In this document: piece by piece, positions 19,860 through 33,254 of the stretch
How the letters are laid out: the number at the start of each line of letters is the position of its first letter
Position numbering within the stretch: the first letter of the stretch is position 1
From: Strongylocentrotus droebachiensis
Taxonomy: Eukaryota; Echinodermata; Echinoidea; Camarodonta; Strongylocentrotidae
Length of the DNA: 64,000 nucleotides
Assembly (NCBI GenBank): GCA_035222895.1
Contig: JAVYIG010000066.1
Location: 296,501 to 360,500 of the forward strand
Reading direction: 5' to 3'
Notes under the pieces: generated by a model
What the model was told of the DNA's origin: nothing
Databases searched by the model: none
What the model saw: only the letters and a program-made list of their open reading frames with translations
Made by a program: the position numbers and the translations under genes

Positions 19860-21311
19860 GGGTGCGTTTAATCGACACTTTTTCACCCTAGAATCACGGT
19901 TTCTAAAGACGTTTAGTTTAAAACGCAATGCGTTCAAGCGATTTTTTCGTCGGTCGTAAAAATAAACGTGTTTGAAAACACAAACATGAAACGCTGAAAA
20001 AGATGCGTTTTGTATCATGATTCAAAAGAATCACGGTCGCTAAAATTTGATTGAACGGACGGAGTTCTCAATCATGATTGTATGACGAAGCCTCTTCCGG
20101 TTTGGGAAAAACCGCGCGCCCGCTTTGCATGCAATTTGCGTTCACTATACCACCGTGGCCTGTTCCGTTATGTTATTCCTTGTTTTTCCTTCTATCATTT
20201 TCTCTTTCTGTCTTTCCTTATGTTATTCTTTGTTTCTTCCTTCTATTCTTATGTTATTCTTTGTTTTTTTTCCTTCTATCACCTTTTCTTATGTTATTCT
20301 TTGTTTTTATCATTATTTGCTCTTTCTGTCTTTTCTTATGTTATTCTTTGTTTCTTCCTTCTATACTTATGTTATTCTTTGTTTTTACCTTCTATCACCT
20401 TTTCTTATGTAATTCTTTGTTTTAAGCATTCTATCAATTTCTCTTTCTGTCTTTCCTTATGTTATTCTTTGTTTCTTCCTTCTATCATCTTCTCTTATGT
20501 TATTCTTTGTTTTTATAATTCTATCACTTTCTCTTATGTTATTCTTTGTTTTAATCATTCTGTTACTTTCTCTTTCTATCTTTCCTTATGTTATTCTTTG
20601 ATTCTTCCTTCTTTCACCTTCTCTTATGTTATTCTTTGTTTTAATCATTCTATCACTTTCTCTTTCTGTTCTTCCTTATGTCATTCTTTGTTCCTTCCTT
20701 TTTTCACATTCTCTTTCTGTCTTTCCTTATGTTATTCTTTGTTTCTTCCTTCTATTTTTATGTTATTCTTTGTTTTTTCGTTCTATTACCTTCTCTTTTG
20801 TTATTCTTTGTTTCTTCCTTCTATTCTTATGTTATGCTTTGTTTTTTCCTTCTATCACCTTTTATGTAATTCTTTGTTTTAAGCATTCTATCACTCTCTC
20901 TTTCTGTCTTTCTGTCTTTCCTTATGTTATTCTTCGATTCTTCCTTCTTTCACCTTCTCTTATGTTATTCTTTGTTTTAATCATTCTATCGACTTTATCT
21001 TTCTGTCTTTCCTTATGTTATTCTTTGTTTCTTCCTTCTATCACCTTCTCATTCTTTGTCTTATTATTGCGATCTATGCTCAAAACAGCAGTCGACAGTC
21101 GGCCGTAAACAATTCCAGAAAGCGCGCGCCGAAGTTCCTGGGCCATACTGCGCAGTGTGATGCGCAGTGGTTTGGCTCGCAATGAGCTAGAATCAGCGTT
21201 GATGAAAAATCGCTTGAACGCAAACTGCAGTGACCTTGCTTTTTGTAACGGCGTTTTGAATTGTGATTCATGTTTGTGATTCTAGCTTCGAAAATTCGAT
21301 TGAACGCACCC
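19860..21311. mobile_element. TIR element carrying a pyrimidine satellite
   Basis: Left end GGGTGCGTTTAATCGA; right end reverse-complemented GGGTGCGTTCAATCGA. Similarity resumes inside (CTAGAATCAC, and GAATCAC near 20028 and 21265). The flanks TAC (19857-19859) and TAC (21312-21314) suggest a 3-bp duplication. The interior is mostly a ~0.9-kb T/C-rich tandem repeat. No transposase. The superfamily is undecided; a 3-bp target duplication is shared by Harbinger and CACTA types. Confidence 0.7.
20165..21060. repeat. T/C-rich tandem repeat (~30- and ~53-bp units)
   Basis: More than 20 repetitions of a core CTTATGTTATTCTTTGTTT followed by CTTCCTTCTAT or AATCATTCTATCACTTTCTC spacers. It is strongly strand-asymmetric (pyrimidines on plus). 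It produces long frames rich in YVILCF in several frames at once, so these are not genes. Confidence 0.9.
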
Positions 21312-22089
21312 TACATGTATGCTGAATGCATGTTCATGCAAACACTCTAGATGGGGCAAAGCATGAATAATATATCGGCACATAAAGACACAAAAGAATT
21401 ACGAAACTCGTAGGTGAACAGACTGTACTTTAGTATGCACATGTACATGCATAATGTGTGTGTGTGCCGTAGGTTGTTTGTTGCTAGGAGGAACCCATTG
21501 ATTTTAGGATTGTGTTACTCAAGGAGTGCTGAAAGGCAGCGAGCTCTCTCAATTTTGACAAATTTACATACAAGTATGTGGATAATATCTAGCCTAATGT
21601 CACAGCAAATTCAGCATGCACAGATTTTATTATTAATTTGACTTATAAAATTCATTCTCCTGATTATTTTATTTGAGATAACCAAAAGTGTACACAAAGG
21701 CTACATATTGATCAAATAAATACATACAATTAGTTTTAATGGTGTGTATCATTCATTTATGAATATTTACCCCAGTGTGGCAGGCAGGGGATAGCTTTGT
21801 AACAAGGCCCCATTTAAATTGGTTTACAAATGAATGTGTGTATATTCCACCAATGTAGTACATGTCAAATGTCAGACTGAACTATAAAGGTCAAGTACTT
21901 TCTAAGGAGAACTTCGGGCAAAAGTCATTCCTGGTTGCTGCATCCTTCATTTTCTGTCCTAAAATACAGAGAGGAATACTGTTTACATGGAGATTATATA
22001 AAGAGGGGAGACAAGTAGCATAATATATGCAGTCAAGTGCTCAATTCTGTTCTCGTTCCAAAGATACACTACATTGTAATACTATTACT

Positions 22090-22266
22090 AAGCTGATATT
22101 TTCGCGTGGAGATATTTTCGCAAATGACAGTAACTGCCTGTATGCTTGTAATGCAATGCTGTCGCCTCTATTTGTGCGTGTTGATAAATTTGTGATAATA
22201 TTAGTACTAGATAATATGCAGTTTGCGAAATTCGCTAAAATAAAACCCTCACAAAAATAATAGCTT
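22090..22266. mobile_element. Small hairpin MITE
   Basis: The left end AAGCTGATATTTTCGCG is approximately the reverse complement of the right end, which when complemented reads AAGCTATTATTTTTGTG; inside this TATTTTCGCAAA pairs with TTCGCTAAAATAAA. About 177 bp, no coding capacity. Confidence 0.45.
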
Positions 22267-23710
22267 ATAAAGTACATGTATGCTGGATGTGCATTTGTAT
22301 GTTGCACTACACTGTTGGATAGTGTATGCAGAATTCCTACAAATTATATTATTTGCATTTTGCGGTTTTATGCAGTAACAACATTGTGTACTGTAGCAGA
22401 TCATTGATTTGTTTGTGCATGTATATATCCTCCACTTTTCAGACAGAGATGCTTGTGGTTTTGGTACCTGGTGCTAATTTGCTAATTGGACTTTGAGTTT
22501 CGATCATGATTACTAACCCAGGATTTGACCTCAGATACCCTGTATAAAGTTGTGTTTCTTAGTTGGTAAAGTGTTGTGTACTAATTTACCCAAACCTTGA
22601 TTCTTTGCCTGATACAAGTCTTTTTCATGCCTTGCAAAGTTGCAATGTTGTAAACATGTTGTAAACATGTTTGAGAGTAGAGGAATCAATACCATTCTAT
22701 TCAGCCAAACATCCTATTGTTAAGACTTGTCTAGAGGACCTTGTTACTTGTAGCACTAGTATTGTGCAGGTATAGTTGGATGGGACTTCTGATTCTTAAT
22801 CCCTTCCTTTCTGCATTATTAATGGTTGGACACGCAGTTCATTGACACTCTGATGGATACTGTGTTGAAGGAGTAAGAAGATGATATAGATTTACATGTT
22901 CATGTCTATTTGTTATTAGGCCTATCCTACCATAGACGTACAGAGTCCTGCTCTAGAAGTAGCTTATATTTCAAGGTTAATGAGCCTCCCTTATTTCTAT
23001 AGGAATGTGTACTCTTGTATACTTCATTATGTTTCCCAACCCTTTCCTTTTGAAATTCATTCATTGAAAACAAAGTCTTGATCTTTCATGTCTTTATTCA
23101 ACCATCCTTCCAGTGTTGATTTAATTTTTGTTAAATTGCAGGATTCAAATTGACGGCCCTGTGCTTGCTTTGCACATTTCAAACAGGACTAATCTGAGAG
23201 GATTTTAAAGCTATTAGCTAAATAAATATTTGATTTGTACACCAATTATTACTTTCAGGCAAGTGAATTGGAGAATGCTATTAGATAGCATCATGCCAGA
23301 AAGGTGTAAACTCATATTATAGAACACCTTTCTGTCTCTCAACAAACGTTATATGAGCCCACAGTTTTGGTTTTCATGGGATTATATACATTTTTTTAAT
23401 AAACAGGATTTTTATAAAAAATGGTAATATATCCACTATCTCTTCATACACTGTTAGCAAAACAATTTACTTTTTTGTTTAAAAAAAAGAAGACATTGCA
23501 TGCCATTAAATTTACTATTCATCTACTGTATTGTAGATGTTGTTAAATCAGTTCAAAGGGTGATGGTAAGCATTACATTTACATAGGGATGACAATGGTA
23601 GGCCTATATGTTTTTGGGAAAAATTGTATTGTGGTGACTATAGAATTCTTTAATAAACACAGATTTATAAGCATTGTAGCTTCCTTCACAAACATTCAAA
23701 AATATTTATA

Positions 23711-24660
23711 TACTGTAAACGCGGAAATATTTGTGGTACATTAATTTTCTCTCTAAAGTCTCTAATTCTGATGCGTGTTCTGAACGGGCTAAAGTTGGTG
23801 CAACGTGAATTTAAAGCCCAAGTCCACTCCAAAAATAACTTACTTTCAATAGAACCAGAAAAATCATACAAACCAATCAAAACAAGTTTGAGCAAAATCG
23901 GATAACTAATAAGAAAGTTATGAATTTTTAATGACATGAAAAACTTTGAAAATCACTACACAAATTGGCAACTCACTCATGAGTTTGTGACGTATGGTCC
24001 TCACTATCCACTAATTATTTTCTGTATATTGATAATATAAATGTCCTATTTTCACCCTAAGAATCTTATTTCTTTACTCCAGCATCCAAGTTAGATTGTT
24101 AGTAATATGTGTTTGTGTGGATGCAAAAATAAAGAGTAATTTTTGTCCAGTTAAATCATGAAAAATTGAATTTTGATAAACTATTTATATAAAAATAAAT
24201 AATTATGAAATACAATATTCAGAAAATAGTATCAATTCTTCAAAATTCATAAAAGTTTTTGGGAAATGTCATGCACGCAATATGATACAAATCATATAAC
24301 CTGGGCAAAGGCATGGGGAAATCAAGTTTTGGGGGATAAAAAGGGAAATTAATGGGATTAAACTATGTAAAGCCATTGATAAGTTGTGAGGACATGACGT
24401 CACAAACTGATAACCATCTTGGCAATTTGTGTTGTGATTCTCATTGTTCCATAGTTTTACATACTTTTTCAAAAATTCATAACTTTCTTATTAGTTATCC
24501 GATTTTGCTCAAACTTTTGTTGATTGATTTGTCTGATTTTTTTGCTTTTATTGAAATTAAGTTATTTTTCGAGTGGACTTGTCCTTTAAGAACCAGCGAA
24601 TATGTTTTGGGGTTGCTCAGTGCGTGAAATTAATCGCACAAAAATAACAGCGTTTACAGA
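23711..24660. mobile_element. TACTGTAAACGC MITE, split by TTAA element
   Basis: The left part 23711-23814 and the right part 24586-24660 together correspond to the reverse complement of 35213-35415. TIRs are TACTGTAAACGC and GCGTTTACAG. The TTAA element 23815-24585 separates them exactly at a TTAA in the host. Confidence 0.8.
23815..24585. mobile_element. TTAA-flanked fold-back MITE, copy 2
   Basis: A 771-bp copy of the element at 3784-4555, in the same orientation, bounded by TTAA at 23811-23814 and 24586-24589. It sits inside another MITE (23711-24660). Comparison with the intact copy of that host at 35213-35415 shows the pre-insertion sequence GAATTTAAGAACC with a single TTAA. This directly confirms that the target duplication is TTAA and that the element is mobile. 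Confidence 0.88.
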
Positions 24661-27596
24661 ACTGTATATCAAGTATCATCTCCCTTTTGTCAAAATCTTT
24701 ACTGAATGTTCACATGCACATTATTCAAATTATGTTTACTTAAACATGATAGTTTTGCGTTGTGCATGTTTCTATTAATAGTATGATGTCATTGCTATAG
24801 GAATGAGTCAGCGGTGGGGTTTACCAGGACTGGTTTTACTATTATTTATTGCTTGTACACACACACACACACACACCTACTCCAGCTGTCCCAGCCCCAC
24901 CCTCTCTCCCACAATCCACGAAGATAGTGCTTGTGATGGTCATCTCATCTGCTTCGGTGACTAGATACTCATTAGCATTTTAATGGTGTGAAGCTCTCTG
25001 TCTCTGACCATCTCACAGAATGATTCATCCACACAGCATGAAAGAAAAGAGAGAACATTTTTGGGATTGGTAATGACGATTCAGTCACCTCCTTCGTGGA
25101 GCTAACAAAAACAGAATGCTGTGCTTCCATGCTGGGAGTTGAATGTACTTTATTATCTTTAAATTCCCAATTGGTCTCTTTTCTTTAATAACGATTGAAA
25201 GAAATCAGGCTGTGACCATTTCAATTGCAGAGAGAGCTCAACTTGTCAATTATTTTTACTGGTAATTTCTCCCTGATATACATGTAGACCTGTATGTATT
25301 AATAGTGATTCGCATCTATGGCTTCTAGGCTTCTAATGTAGAAAATAATACTTAAATGCACATGTAGGCCTTCATCTCAGGATCATATGTATATATAATG
25401 AGATAATGGAAAGAGACCTGTATCAAAAGTATTGCATAATGACCCGTGCAACCCAATGTCACAAAGCAGAGAAGAATCATTTCATGTTATGAATTTGTGA
25501 TTTGTCAGCCATCTGGCTGTAGATAAAGCATGTCGTAGTCAGGCTTGGGCACCCACGCGTATCCAATTAAAGATCAAAGTTGGTAGCAGTCCTGGTAGCA
25601 AGCTGAGGCCAAAGATGATTCATCCAATTCTTCTGCATTTTTAACTGTCAAACATCCAGCTTTCCTCATATTAGTTTACCAATAGTGCAGTAAGGGGTAT
25701 TGGACTTGTTTAAAAAAAAAAAGTAATTACATGTATGCATCGATAATATAATAAGGAGAGAAATTTGTTGTGGGGGAGGGGGGGGGGGGGGTCTTTTTGA
25801 TAATTGCCACAGGATATACATTTTAAAAAGTGTATCACAATTTCAAGATATTTGTTTAAAATGGATGAGGTAGAGCTGCAGTGTATTTAACAAAGGATCA
25901 TTGTTAAATTTGATTTAGACTGATTGTTTTGAATTTATTCATCAATACTCTATCAAGGAAAACACTACACACTGATACACTGTGCACATACATTTTACAT
26001 GCCAGCAGCAATTAGCTAAATTTGATCTGTGGTATTGACATGCATTCAAAGGGCAGAGATCATTAACGAGAGGTCATCCCTTACGATAGCCAGACCGCTG
26101 CCTGCGGTACTCCCAGCCATCTATTTATTTCCTCTGCTATTTCAAGCACTTGGCATATACATGTAGTTCTTGAAGGTATGCCCTTTCAGGAAGGAGATTC
26201 ATTCGGCCGGAGGAGGTTGCAAGCGACGGATAGCAAAGCAGGATTGCTGCCTGCTTTGAAAACCCAGTGAGCCGATTTGCGCTCGGCTTAGGTGGGGAAG
26301 TTATGGGGCCATTGCAATCTGGAGGAGATTTTGACGATGTCATGGGACAGACAGACGTGATGTGACTTCACCAGCAGAGTAAATCTGATGGGCTAGCTGT
26401 CATCGTGTCAACTGCCAAATGAGTGGTAGTGTTTCATGACTTGTTTGCTCCTACTGATGTGAATTATGGAACAGCAGCTAAAGATTCTTTTGGACCCTTC
26501 TATGATGTACCTGCATGAAGCTCCTCCCAGATAGTTGGAATGATCATACAAGCACACTTGCAGTCTGTCTTCTTCTGTAATAATGGAATTTAGCAAGTGA
26601 CTAGTGATTGATTCTCTGTCTTGTTGCTGTGCCTTGGTTATTTTGAGATGAGTCTCCCTTTTGGGACGAGAGGTATGAAGAACTACAGCAGCTATAACAA
26701 GTACAGGCCCAGTACAGGCAAAGGGGCATCATGGATGCAAAGGGAAACAGCCTCCCTTCCTCTTCCTTCAGTAAGTTTTGATAAAAAATAATTTTACTTA
26801 CAATATAAGAGGTGTTTATGCATGCTAGATACTTATATTCAGTCTTTTCTAGGCATTTAGAAATCAACGTACTATTTACAGTCGATCATATCCCTGCCAA
26901 GTGGAAGTGAACCCTGATTCTTTTATCAAGGTTTTAATAAAAACAATGCTCATACTCTGGTTTGGTGTGTAGCCTTTCATTGAACAACGTTCAACCGAGA
27001 TACCTTTAAAGTGACTTGGTGCCTTTGCCTGAGATTCTGAAACAAAATCCTGGATTTAGCTCATGTTGCAATCATAATTATAAACCTTTAAGTCAGTCAG
27101 GAATCCTGTGACTTTTACAAGCCGATCGGCTGTATGATTATCAAGATATTTATGATCGAAAATACAGTCCATTGGCGAAAATGAGTATGGTAAAACCGGT
27201 CACTCAAAGATTTTTACTTTTTTGAGGCACTTCATGATCATTTTGAAGCGCAATTTTTTAGGGCTTCAATATTACACCATACCACAGACACTGATAACAT
27301 GTAGGGCCATGCATCTCAGATTTAACATTATTAAACAATGCCTTTAAAGTACTACTACGTAATCATATAGCTACACGTATGCAGTTCTTGTAATTTTGGT
27401 CTTGTGGGGGTTGGGGGTAGAGAACCTAGATCAAGACTGTGTTGAGATGAAGTGTTATAATGTCAATTTTTTCCATGCTGAGGCGTGCCGTAGTCTAACT
27501 GGGATTATAATTATTGCGATGAGTCATCTTATGCCTAAGTCTTTCTCCATCTCATTGTAAGCCTATGATTACATAACCACTCGTAGGGAAGCTTCT

Positions 27597-27599
27597 CCA

Positions 27600-27631
<32 letters not shown>

Positions 27632-28207
27632 CATCTGGGTAGAACTATAGCTTGTGTAATATTGATTAACTTTTTATATTTTTTAATATACACGTAGGCC
27701 CTATTATGAACATACATGCCTACTTGTGTGTACTTTATTAGAACTTTACTTTAAAGACCTTCTCTGATGAAAATACAACTATACTATGGCTCATAAGCTT
27801 CAGTTCGATATATGATTTACCATTTACATGCATCTTTGTGTATAAGACGCACCCCTATTTTTTTTTGGGGGGGGGGGGGCCAAGAAAAAAAAGTTTTTTT
27901 TTTTTTTTTTAAGTTATTTATTTTTTATTTTTTATTATGAACATGCAGGCCTAGAATCTACTTGTGTGTACTTTATTAGAACTTAACTTTAAAGACCTTG
28001 TCTGAAGAAAATACAACTATACTATGGCTCATAAGCTTCAGTTTGATATGATTTACCATTTATCTCTGTGTATTAGACACCCCTATTTTTGGGGCCAAGA
28101 AAAAATATTTTTTGTTGTTTTTTAAATATTTTTGTTGTACCTGTGTATAAGACGCACCCCTGACTTTCAATTTTTTCGGCGGAAAAAAAGTGCGTCTTAT
28201 ACACAGA
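27597..28207. repeat. Poly-T, duplicated segment and GTATAAGACGCAC hairpins
   Basis: A poly-T tract lies at 27601-27628. A segment around ACTATGGCTCATAAGCTTCA occurs twice (about 27782 and 28018) with its surroundings, a local ~240-bp tandem duplication. GTGTATAAGACGCACCCCT occurs near 27838 and 28143, a decayed form lies between them, and the inverse GTGCGTCTTATACACAG near 28190. Thus 28141-28207 is a short MITE-like hairpin. Confidence 0.6.
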
Positions 28208-29158
28208 GATTTACGATATCCATTTCACTTTTCAGTTCAGAGATGATCTTTAAAATGTACTTCCAATGAACATGTAAACAGTGAAGATATTCCTATAGGA
28301 ATACATGTGTACACATCATACTTGTAATTCTGTGTTGATAACACATTTACTGTACTCTTATACTTACCATATTATTAATTATAATATTTCACCTAAGAGT
28401 TGATACATTGACTATGATTGGTACAAACATGCATTTTCTGGTACAAAATTAAACCTCTTTATGCATTAACCTTGAATCGTACTATATTTTACTTAACTGT
28501 GATGGTACAGTACTTGCCATTTTGTTTTACCATGGAAGCATGAAGGATTAGTAATAATTGTTTTACTTAAAGAAAATACTTGATTTCAACAGATGGAATG
28601 CCATTTCTCATGAACCGGTATGTGAAAGTCTTGTTAGCAGGAATCTGCCCATCAATTATTGTTCACCCCTCAAAATGGAACCTTATCACATGGGCTAAAG
28701 ATTACTATAATCTCTAACTAATAATTCCTATCTTCTTTGACTCACGAATGTTTTCTCTATACTGCCAGTCAGAGTGCCAGTCATACTCCCAATGCTCAAA
28801 GTGCACAAAGACATGACCTTAGAATTAGAGATGTTTCTATTTCCAGCAGATTATTTATGATGACCCTCATGCAATCGCCTTGGCCAACATCTTGTAGATA
28901 TGATATTATTTTGGGCCTCTCAAAACACGCACACTCATTCATAGAATTTCTTTCCTCTGGTAATGCACACAGAAAGCTGTATCTTTCTGACGTCAGCCAA
29001 ATTGGAGAGTTGGTGAGTGATTGAAAAAGACGAAGATACTGAAGATGAAATTCATGTCAGCTTTATCATATATGCGTACAGTTGAATACAGATGTTGGCA
29101 CTATGCTACAAATGGATTAATCTTTACATCGTGTGATTAATTCAACAGCGCAACAATG

Positions 29159-29451
29159 TAACCCTGTAAGTTTGGGATTTGATCGGATCGGAAGATCGGA
29201 GCGACACCCTTGCACCTGCGATCGGTATCGGCAAAAATAATCGGCTGGGATTATTTTGTCATTTGGAGTTGTTGAAGACCATGTTTGTTGATATTTATGC
29301 CTACATTATAATCCAAGATGGCGGCCCGCATGTTTTGCCTCTTCCCAATTTTTTCCGATCATTTTTATTGATCAGCGATCAGAAATTATTATCCGATCAC
29401 CCTTGATTGGCTCAAGATCGGCCCCCGATCCAATGATCGGTTACAGGCCTA
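29159..29451. mobile_element. GATCGG-rich hAT-like MITE, copy 1
   Basis: Perfect 8-bp flanks CAACAATG lie at 29151-29158 and 29452-29459. The ends are TAACCCTGTAAG and, reverse-complemented, TAGGCCTGTAAC, each followed by GATCGG motifs. 293 bp. A short frame at 29179 is non-functional. Confidence 0.8.
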
Positions 29452-32400
29452 CAACAATGTTCACCAATGCTAAAACCTCATTATTTTTTGTATAGATAAG
29501 ATATCTAATTTGAAAATGTAATTTTATGAATGATTTTTTTAAATTGTAAGTTTTACTGTTGCTTTTAATTGCACAAAAAAGGACAGGCAAAAGCAACAAG
29601 AAAAAGATGAAAAAGCAAGAATTTGCTTTAAAAAAATTAGTTGTGGGTGCTGCTTTAAAGATACCTCGCTTGCACCCCCAACAATCTGACAGTTATCATG
29701 TCTTTATTGATATGAGTCTTCCATGTAAACATCATGCATGGAAAGTAACTTCCGGAGATACAAATTGAAGGGTCTCTGCAGCACAGCAGATAAATGGTAG
29801 CAAAATGAAGCCTGTAGTTTGACAAGGGATGTCACAATGACTTTGTGTATTGTGATATAAGGACTTTAATGAGAGGGATGAGTGGGAGTGGGGGAGATTT
29901 GAGAGGATGTTCAAAGGTAATTTTTTAGGAAGATGTATAATGGAGGGGGAGTCTGGGAGGTAAGGGGAGAGGGACATTGGAGGGTGAAAGGAAGAGTAAG
30001 GGATGGTTATAGGGATCTCAGAGATGGACATCAAGGGAGAGAGTTCAAGAGAAAAGACAGGGAGAGGAAGGGTTAATCTGAGTTAGCAGATAATTTATCA
30101 ATACATATGTAAAACCTGTCATTGCAAAATCAGGGTATTCTATCATTGAGGAATAACTGTTGTGCTCAACTTTAGATTGGTGAATGAAAGGCATCCATGG
30201 AATGTATGTATTGCCAACGTACTCGTGCAGGTGTAATACAAGGCAAGTTAATGTGTTTGTTAGCGTCACGCAGTGAGTTTGATATGCATGTATGCAATGG
30301 GACAGAAATAGTGCATTTGCATTTTGCCCAGCACTATCCCTTGTCAGTACCGGTAATATTTATACTTTACAGGGTCTGAACTATCAAAGCTGTAGACTAA
30401 TTTTCACATAGGTCATGCAGTGTAGTAGGCCATTAATTATAAACAAATATGAAGTATCTTTGTGTATTAAACTAACAATTTTTTTTTTTTTTTTTTTTCT
30501 TTGATTGAAAGGGCTAAATAATTTTTGGGGTGAATGGTTAATTATTTGCCAGACCAATTTTTTGAGCTCTCTGAAGCTACATGTACATATGGAATTTTAA
30601 TTTTAATTTTCTAGACTTGAATTGCTCTGAACTAGTTCATGTTTACCGGTATGTATTTAATTTCAAGTTTCCTTTAAATTTCATTTTACTTCTCATATTT
30701 TTTATTTCTGTCATTGTCAGTTAGATTTTAAGCTTGACTCTAGCCACAATGCAGACTCTGTCAACGTACAAAAATATAGGCTGTGCCGACAGACTAGTAG
30801 GGATATATACTGTATTGTACTAGGCCTAAGACCTTCTCCTATCAATGCTTGGCATTCTTTCCTGCTTAGTTGGACGTGTATGTTTTGGAGTCGTATTTAG
30901 CTGAGCCCCAGCAGTGCTTTGTGTTGACATGGAACTGCTAGGATGAGAATAACCTGCAGTTTGAGTGCTACTACCCATGGCATCAATTTTTTGTTAAATG
31001 CCATTCATCTACCTTCCTAGATTAGTAGGTTTTTAATCGTACATGGAGGATATAAAAAGTAATAAACATGAAAAATATTCTATGTATCCTAATGTATCCT
31101 GACTAAGACTTTAAAAGTCATGGTAAGACATCATTCTAACTTCCTTTGTTTAACTTAACAGTAGTGTTGGCTTTGAGATTGAGCAGAATATTGGCTATAT
31201 TGACTCTGTAGCTAGGCATATTGCACAGTTTGATACAGGCTTTCAAATCTTTACTACACTTGAAGGCCAAGGTCAGGATGATGACTACTGTGAATACCCT
31301 AAGACGTTCCTTTAATTAGTCTGTTTCAAATACTAGAGACATGTCACTCGACTGCAGAGAGGTTGGGTCTAATTGCTAACCCCATGCAGTGGAGTGCCCC
31401 CTCAGCTAGTTTCTAATCCTTGCCCTCTAGCTGCTATCCCAATTATGCCCTTATATGGAGAGCATTCTTACTCTTGAACTAGAAATATTTCATTCTGAAA
31501 AGAATTGCTCTATTATGTCACGTCAGGAATTCCATTGTGAAAAAATGTCAATTTAGGTATCCAAACTTAATAAATATATCTCATTATTCAACAATAAAAC
31601 AGTTATATTCTTTTAGGACTTTCAAAAGTTGGAGTGAGCTAATTTGATTTTGTGAATCAGTGCCTCCAGATTTGATATAGTCAAGACTCATTGAACAGAA
31701 TTTTGCATAATAATGCCATCAATATTTTTTAGATAAATACATATATGTGTAGATCAATATCAATTAAAGGGTAGTCACTTTTCATATGAAAAGAATAGCC
31801 TCTGTACTAGATAACCAATTCAACCTGTACAAATGTGCAATTTTAATAGATTATTTACGTGTAAGTGAATTTTGCGGAAGTATTTCTATACTTTGTATTG
31901 ATAGTCATTCATACACATGTAGTACCATACTTTTTATGTAATGAAAATGAATCATTAAAATAATATCCGTTTTCGAGGAAAAGAGAAAAAAGGGCACACT
32001 GCACGAGGCAACTGAAATGTCTGTGTGACATGTTACATAACAATGATTTACTTTGTAATTGACATTGTAGATGGTAAAGCACACACAAGCTGGTCGTGGA
32101 ATATCAAATCCAACAGGGAGACCCATGACTCATAGAAAACACACATAAAAAAGGGCACTTGTCCTACGATGGCGAGGTTATAGTTTTTATTAGAGTATCA
32201 ATGAGTGCTACCTGGGCAGTGCCAGTCTTACACCTCTATAGTATAAGGAAATTGATTTGTTAATTTCATTTGGATGAAAGGTGTCAATAGGTTGACACTA
32301 AAACTTTATTGACATTTTGAATTCCTGTCAATCATTTCCTGGTCCATATATGAACTGTGCGAAAGAAAACATTTTTTTTTCTCTCTGACAGAATTAGTGG

Positions 32401-32817
32401 GAATTAACTATTTATTGTATTTCTATGGAAATAAAAATGTTCATTTCTTGGAGAATGAACCCAGGCATAAATGAGAGTGTTCACGTATGGTATTGATGCA
32501 GAGTAACTGGCGTAGCACTTACCCTTACAATTCTTCAATGCTTTCATTTTCCTGGGATATGTTGTGCCATGTCATCTTTCAATTACTTAAGATTTAGTGC
32601 TCAGCAATACATTTTACAAGATTTAACCTCGGGATCTGTGAACAAATGGTACATTGTAATATAGATTCATACATGTAGTCACTTGTGAGCTGTCTATATC
32701 CCCCTGGCATTACACTTTGACCTGGTACATTTAAGTGTTAGAAGTGTACTACACTCATGTTCATGTCACTTTACTGTTGATGTTCATCAACATTAAACAG
32801 CCATTGACTGTGCTATG

Positions 32818-32877
32818 TAACCCTGTAAGTTGGGGCTTTGATCGGATCGGAAGATCGGAGCGACACCCTCACACCTG

Positions 32878-32909
<32 letters not shown>

Positions 32910-33254
32910 GAAGAAAATGTTTAAGTTTTTGGCTATCAAATGCCCCCCCAAAATCATGGCTGGGATTATTTTGTCATTTGGAGTTGTTGTAGACCATGTT
33001 TGTTGATATTTATTGCCTTTTCATGACTTTGAAATTAATAATATTGGTCTAAAAAAAAAGAGGCAAAACATGCATTATAATCCAAGATGGCGGCTTGCAT
33101 GTTTTGCCTCTTCTCTTAGACCACTTAAAAAAAAAAAAAAATTCTGCCAATTTTGTTCTGATCATTTTTATTGATCGGCTATCTGAAATTATTATCCTAT
33201 CACCCCTGATTGGCTCAAGATCGGCCCTCGATCCGATGATCGGTTACAGGCCTA
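32818..33254. mobile_element. GATCGG-rich hAT-like MITE, copy 2, expanded
   Basis: Same ends (TAACCCTGTAAG ... TTACAGGCCTA) and interior (CAAGATGGCGG) as the copy at 29159. It is enlarged to 437 bp by a poly-T tract at 32879-32906 and by a partial internal inverted duplication around AGGCAAAACATGC/GCATGTTTTGCCT (33061-33112). The target duplication is not clear. Confidence 0.75.

Noticed and set aside
20082-20882. Long plus-strand frame (266 codons) and overlapping frames rich in YVILCF
   Set aside because: Several frames are open at once over a tandem T/C satellite; the hydrophobic peptide is a by-product of the repeat.
28141-28207. GTGTATAAGACG resembling a Tn5 mosaic end
   Set aside because: Only a partial match, and it forms the inverted ends of a local animal MITE-like hairpin; no adapter or bacterial sequence is nearby.
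28737-29024. 95-codon plus-strand frame
   Set aside because: No motif and no convincing splice or start context; consistent with chance in an intron.
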